Shown here piece by piece: positions 60,321 through 64,000 of a stretch of 64,000 nt of DNA. The DNA comes from Halapricum desulfuricans (lineage in GTDB: Archaea; Halobacteriota; Halobacteria; Halobacteriales; Haloarculaceae). Position numbers and translations under genes: made by a program. The first letter of the stretch is position 1; each line of letters starts with the position of its first letter. Location: assembly GCF_017094525.1 (NCBI RefSeq), contig NZ_CP064788.1, forward strand, positions 744,001 through 808,000, given 5' to 3'. The notes under the pieces were generated by a model that saw nothing but the letters and a program-made list of their open reading frames with translations, was not told the DNA's origin and made no database searches.

Positions 60321-61231
60321 CAGCTTCGAAGCGTCCAGACCCGGACGTCGTCCATCAGTTCTGTCGGATCGAGATGCTTGACGCCGGTCCCGGAGTGGCC
60401 GACGACCGTCGCCGAGGTCGCCACGCCGGCGCGCAGCGCCCGCTCGTCGTCCCAGCCCTGTTCGTAGGCCCACATGACGGCGGCGAACATCGAGTCGCCG
60501 GCCCCGACGGTATCGACCACGTCGACATCGAGGGACGGCGCGTAGAGCGTTTCCTCGGGCGTCACCATCATCGCGCCTTCCGCGCCGAGCGACGCGATGA
60601 CGCGCTCGAATCCATCGCTCTGGAGTTGCCGGGCAGCTTCCGCGCAGTCGTCGATGTCCTCGATCGCAATCCCGGTCGCATCTTCCAGTTCGACCTCGTT
60701 GGGCTTGACGTACTCGTAGGTCCCGTCCAGCGCGATCATGTCGTTGCCGTGGATGTCCAGCGCAGTGTCCCACTCGCCGGCACCCGCGAGTCGGTCGATA
60801 TCCGCGGGTTCCATGCCCGGCGGGAGGCTCCCCCCGATGTTGACGATCGATGGCTGGTACTCCTGAAGGACATCGACGAGTTCGTCGATGACCTCGCTAT
60901 CGACTTCGGGACCGGACTGGTTGAGTCGGTACTGGTGGTTCGGCGCGAGGATCGCCGTGTTCATCCGGGTCGGCTCCTCGACCTCACAGAAGTCCGTCGG
61001 GACGTCGAACGACGCGAGGTTCTGCTGGATGAAATACCCGGTGAAACCGCCGATGATACCGGTCGCGAGCGTCTCGTCGCCGAGCGCCGTGACGAACTGC
61101 GAGACGTTGATCCCGTTCCCGCCGGAATCAAACCGTGTTCCGGTCGATCGCTGGACGCTGTCGGCTTCGAGCGGTTCGTCCATGTCGATGGTCTGGTCTA
61201 CTGCCGGATTCGGTGTTACTGTCAGTATCAT
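60320..61231 (-). CDS. fruK: PfkB-family 1-phosphofructokinase-type kinase
   Basis: The 303-aa sugar kinase of the LacC/FruK subgroup begins MILTVTPNPAVDQTIDMD, then FDSGGNGINVSQ (GGKGINV position with Asn) and the ATP/catalytic motif VDTVGAGDSMFAA. It probably phosphorylates fructose-1-phosphate made by a fructose PTS. Next to ptsH-ptsI but separated by 192 bp and copy D of the palindrome, so a separate transcript is likely. Tagatose-6-phosphate-kinase activity cannot be excluded. Confidence 0.8.
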   Translation of the reverse strand: MILTVTPNPAVDQTIDMDEPLEADSVQRSTGTRFDSGGNGINVSQFVTALGDETLATGIIGGFTGYFIQQNLASFDVPTDFCEVEEPTRMNTAILAPNHQYRLNQSGPEVDSEVIDELVDVLQEYQPSIVNIGGSLPPGMEPADIDRLAGAGEWDTALDIHGNDMIALDGTYEYVKPNEVELEDATGIAIEDIDDCAEAARQLQSDGFERVIASLGAEGAMMVTPEETLYAPSLDVDVVDTVGAGDSMFAAVMWAYEQGWDDERALRAGVATSATVVGHSGTGVKHLDPTELMDDVRVWTLRS

Positions 61232-61315
61232 GGCTAGACATAGACTGTCATACAGCGCAGGCTACTAGCCGGTGATAACTCATCGGGGGTTGATAAACGG
61301 GTCGATACGCGCGTG

Positions 61316-62296
61316 CTACAGTTGCTCGATGACGGCTGCGGTGAACGCCTCAGTCGAGGCGTCGCCACCCAGATCCGGCGTGTGCGGCCCCTCGGCCAGC
61401 ACTGTCTCGACGGCGTCGGTCACGCGAGTCGCCTCGTCGTCGTAATCCAGGTGATCGAGCATCATCGCGGCCGAGAGGATCATCGCCGAGGGGTTGGCGA
61501 CGCCCTGGCCCGCGATGTCGGGCGCCGAGCCGTGGACCGGCTCGAACAGCGCGTTGTCGTCGCCGACGTTCGCGCTGGGCAACAGCCCCAGCCCGCCGAC
61601 GAGCCCCGCAGCCAGATCCGAGAGCACGTCGCCAGCGAGATTCGGCGTGATGATCACGTCGTAGTCCTCGGGATACATCACGAGTTTCATCGCCAGCGCG
61701 TCCATCAACTCGGTGTCGTAGTCGGCGCCGCGCTCCTCGGCGACCGCCTCGGCGGCCTCGAGAAACAGGCCGTCAGTCTCCTGCATCACGTTCGCCTTGT
61801 GCGCGATCGTCACGTTGTCGTAGCCGTGTTCCTCGGCGTATTCGAAGCCGTACTCGGCGATCTTCCGGGAGGCCTCGCGCGTGACGACGCGGGTCAGCGT
61901 GGCGAGGTCGTCGGTGAGCTGGCTCTCGATCTGGGCGTACACCCCCTGGGTGTTCTCGCGGATGAAGACGAGATCGGTCTCGGGCTTGACCGCTTCCAGC
62001 CCGGGGTAGGCTTTCGCCGGCCGGACGTTGGCATAGGAGCCGACGACTTCTCTGAGCGGGAGGATGATGTCGGCCGCGCGCTCGCCGGCCGCCCCGAACA
62101 GCGTCGCGTCGGACTCCCGTGCGAGTTCGATCGTCGCTTCGGGCAGCGGGTCGCCGGTCTCCTCGGCGACGCGGTCGCCGGCTTCGCCCTCGCGGAACTC
62201 GAAGTCGACCTCCAGAGCGTCTAGCACGTCGATCGCCGCGGGCGTCACTTCCTGGCCGATCCCGTCGCCGGGTATCACCGCGATCTGATGACTCAT
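61316..62296 (-). CDS. leuB: 3-isopropylmalate dehydrogenase-type oxidoreductase
   Basis: The 326-aa beta-decarboxylating dehydrogenase begins [39 protein letters not shown] holds the substrate loop, and [40 protein letters not shown] is the metal/NAD core. [18 protein letters not shown] ends the signature. The ATG at 62296 is preferred. No other leucine gene is in the window, so homoisocitrate- or tartrate-type activity remains possible. Confidence 0.88.
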   Translation of the reverse strand: MSHQIAVIPGDGIGQEVTPAAIDVLDALEVDFEFREGEAGDRVAEETGDPLPEATIELARESDATLFGAAGERAADIILPLREVVGSYANVRPAKAYPGLEAVKPETDLVFIRENTQGVYAQIESQLTDDLATLTRVVTREASRKIAEYGFEYAEEHGYDNVTIAHKANVMQETDGLFLEAAEAVAEERGADYDTELMDALAMKLVMYPEDYDVIITPNLAGDVLSDLAAGLVGGLGLLPSANVGDDNALFEPVHGSAPDIAGQGVANPSAMILSAAMMLDHLDYDDEATRVTDAVETVLAEGPHTPDLGGDASTEAFTAAVIEQL

Positions 62297-62449
62297 ACCT
62301 CGTGTTCGCGCGGGCGACAGAAAAGAGGATGTCGATCCACCGTTTTCCGCGTCGGGGTCGCGCCCGATGGTCGCGGCCCGCTCGCGCAAAAAGCTGGATC
62401 AAAAAGCTCGACCTCGCTTCGTTCGAGGGCAAACAACTGACTTTCGCCG

Positions 62450-62911
62450 CTACTGATAGTCGACTTCGCCTTCGCCCTCGCCGATCCAGGCACCGCGGTC
62501 CGGTTCGCGAGCGGCAAGCGGGTCGATGTCCTTGTACCACGGGACGTTCTTGAGCTGTTCCTTGTTGTAGGCGAGTTCGTCTTTCGTGTCGGCGGTGAAC
62601 TCGAAGTTCTGGGTCAACAGGATCGCGTCGACGGGACAGACCTCCTCACAGAGCCGACAGTAGATGCATTGGCCGATGTGGAGGTTGTACTGCTCGCCGT
62701 TGCGCTGGTCGTCCTGAACGATCTGGATCGTGTCGTTCGGACAGACGCTCTCACACTGGCGACACCAGATACACCGCTCCTGGCTGAACTTGTGGACCCC
62801 GCGGAACCGGGGGCTCACTTCGGGTGTGTCTTCGGGATACTCGACGGTAAAGGTCTGGCCGTCGAGCGCGTGTTTCATCGTCGTTGCCATCGATTTGAGC
62901 ATGCCGATCAT
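62450..62911 (-). CDS. nuoI: NADH dehydrogenase-like complex subunit I
   Basis: The 153-aa protein has two [4Fe-4S] motifs, Cys47-50-53-57 (CIWCRQCESVCP) and Cys82-85-88-92 (CIYCRLCEEVCP), of the N6a/N6b clusters of complex I. The N-terminal MKHALDGQTFTVEYPED and C-terminal WYKDIDPLAAREPD match archaeal NuoI. It follows nuoH with a 28-bp gap. Confidence 0.93.
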   Translation of the reverse strand: MIGMLKSMATTMKHALDGQTFTVEYPEDTPEVSPRFRGVHKFSQERCIWCRQCESVCPNDTIQIVQDDQRNGEQYNLHIGQCIYCRLCEEVCPVDAILLTQNFEFTADTKDELAYNKEQLKNVPWYKDIDPLAAREPDRGAWIGEGEGEVDYQ

Positions 62912-62939
62912 TGGGTATCACCGTGGGTTAGCCGCGCCG

Positions 62940-63998
62940 TCATACGCCGACCACCCCGACGATGACGGCCGTCAGAATCAGATTGGCGAAGCTCAACACG
63001 AGCAGTCCTTTCCAGCCGATCTCGATGAGCTGGTCGATGCGCACGCGCGGGAGCGCCGAGCGCGCCCACTGCGTGAACAGGAACACGGCCCAGATCTTGA
63101 TCGTGAACCAGACGATTCCCGGAAGTACCGGGCCGGCCGGCCCGCCGAGGAACAGCGTGGCGATGAGCGCGCCGCCGAGGAAGATGTGGATGAACTCCCC
63201 CAAATAAAAGAGGACGAAGTAGACGCTCGAGTACTCGGTCTGGTAGCCGGCGACAATCTCCGTCGGGGCTTCCGGGATGTCGAAGGGGTTGCGCCCGACC
63301 TCCGCGAGGTTCGCGACGACGAACAGCGCGAAGGCGAAGGGGTTGAGAACAGCGAACCACGCCGGGATCGCGACCGGGCCGAGCTGGAGCAGCGTCTCCT
63401 GCTGGGCAGCGACGATCTCGCTCATCTGGAGCGAACCAGCAAAGAGGACGACCGACGCGCCGGTCAGCACCAGCGGGATCTCGTAGGCGAGGTTCTGTGC
63501 GACCGCGCGCAGCCCGCCCAGAAACGAGTACTTGTTGTTCGAGGAGTAGCCGGCCATCACCAGCCCCAGCGAGGCGATCGAGGCCACGGCGAAGACGTAG
63601 GCGAGTCCGACCTCGGGGTCGGCGACCTGAATGCCGTTGCCCATCGGGATGACGGCGAAGCCGAGCAGCGCCGATCCGGCGAGCACGAGCGGCGCGAGAT
63701 CGTACGCCGGCCGATCAGCGCCTTCGGGAATGATCAACTCCTTGCTGAGCAGGCGCACCGAGTCGACGATAATCGTTCCCAGGCCCCACGGGCCGACTCG
63801 ATTGACCGAGATCCGGTCGGTGAACGACGCCGTGATCTTCCGCTTGGCCCACGGCCCGGCGACGGCCGTGTTCAACAGCACGAAGGTTCCCACCAGACCT
63901 GCGGCGAGCAACCCGGCGAGGAACTCCCCGGCGACGCCGAACCCCTCGAGGCCGAGCAGTTCCGAGAACGTCTCGGGCAGGGGTGCCGACTCGACCAT
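62940..63998 (-). CDS. nuoH: NADH dehydrogenase-like complex subunit H
   Basis: The 352-aa membrane subunit shows KRKITASFTDRISVNRVGPWGLGTIIVDSVRLLSKE (quinone-site loop), LVMAGYSSNNKYSFLGGLRAVAQNLAYEIPL and EVGRNPFDIPEAPTEIVAGYQTEYSS. The ATG at 63996-63998 lies at the window edge; the protein looks complete by length. It is part of the haloarchaeal Nuo operon, whose upstream genes fall outside. Confidence 0.93.
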   Translation of the reverse strand: MVESAPLPETFSELLGLEGFGVAGEFLAGLLAAGLVGTFVLLNTAVAGPWAKRKITASFTDRISVNRVGPWGLGTIIVDSVRLLSKELIIPEGADRPAYDLAPLVLAGSALLGFAVIPMGNGIQVADPEVGLAYVFAVASIASLGLVMAGYSSNNKYSFLGGLRAVAQNLAYEIPLVLTGASVVLFAGSLQMSEIVAAQQETLLQLGPVAIPAWFAVLNPFAFALFVVANLAEVGRNPFDIPEAPTEIVAGYQTEYSSVYFVLFYLGEFIHIFLGGALIATLFLGGPAGPVLPGIVWFTIKIWAVFLFTQWARSALPRVRIDQLIEIGWKGLLVLSFANLILTAVIVGVVGV

Positions 63999-64000
63999 CA

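Noticed and set aside
1-64000. CRISPR array
   Set aside because: No regularly spaced series of identical repeats with unique spacers was found. The repeats present are isolated or dispersed palindromes, tandem pairs or IS ends.

Overview
The window is chromosomal DNA from a halophilic archaeon (class Halobacteria). The proteins are very acidic and the housekeeping genes are GC-rich with strong G/C at third codon positions. Archaeal markers include a processed proteasome beta subunit, 4-phosphopantoate--beta-alanine ligase, a CDP-alcohol (archaetidyl) phosphotransferase, DUF35/thiolase pairs, GlpABC and NuoH/NuoI of a donor-less complex I. ISH3-family insertion sequences fit the same group. 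The sugar/PTS/glycerol gene set resembles Haloarculaceae-type genomes, but I cannot name the genus from sequence alone.

Layout. (1) 1-16.4 kb is a conserved core: trpF/trpD, tRNA-Val(GAC) with a duplicated 3' end (integration scar), phosphopantothenate synthesis, a GH13 glucosidase, a DUF420 protein, a thiolase-DUF35 pair, phosphohexomutase, psmB, the phosphatidyltransferase-AMP kinase-hisC cluster, cheC, a VapB antitoxin with a gutted vapC, a GMC oxidoreductase and a fumarylacetoacetase-family hydrolase. (2) 17-40.3 kb is a surface-glycan island with lower and uneven GC. It holds a Wzx-like flippase, a membrane-anchored thymidylate-kinase-like protein, two unrelated nucleotidyltransferases, an HPr-kinase-like P-loop protein, three GT4 and two GT2 glycosyltransferases, a methyltransferase, and sulfatase/phosphodiesterase-type hydrolases. 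Two nests of insertion sequences have broken into it. In one, a sulfatase-like gene was hit by a 1.1 kb IS that was itself hit by a 1.46 kb ISH3 element. In the other, an IS630 remnant contains an ISH3-like element that contains a second, intact IS630. (3) 40.5-64 kb is central carbon metabolism: a four-subunit pyruvate:ferredoxin oxidoreductase (porGDAB), PEP carboxylase, UspA, glycerol-3-phosphate dehydrogenase glpABC divergent from glpK plus a polytopic membrane protein, an MFS transporter, tandem GNAT enzymes, ptsI-ptsH, a 1-phosphofructokinase-type kinase, leuB, and the end of a complex I operon.

How the genes fit together. Glycerol enters through GlpK and GlpABC to dihydroxyacetone phosphate. 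Fructose-1-phosphate-type flux is suggested by fruK with EI/HPr. Pyruvate is oxidised or carboxylated by PorGDAB and Ppc, which sit back to back across a 705-base regulatory gap. No EIIA, EIIB or EIIC gene lies in the window.

The most distinctive non-coding signal is a dispersed family of about 80-nt two-tier palindromes: a 16-bp outer stem, conserved single-stranded spacers and an inner hairpin. Clear copies lie at 40450, 43948 and 58085, a shortened one at 60252, a decayed one at 2454, and an architecture-matched one at 13626. The stems covary between copies, and at three sites the element begins exactly at the stop codon of a gene.
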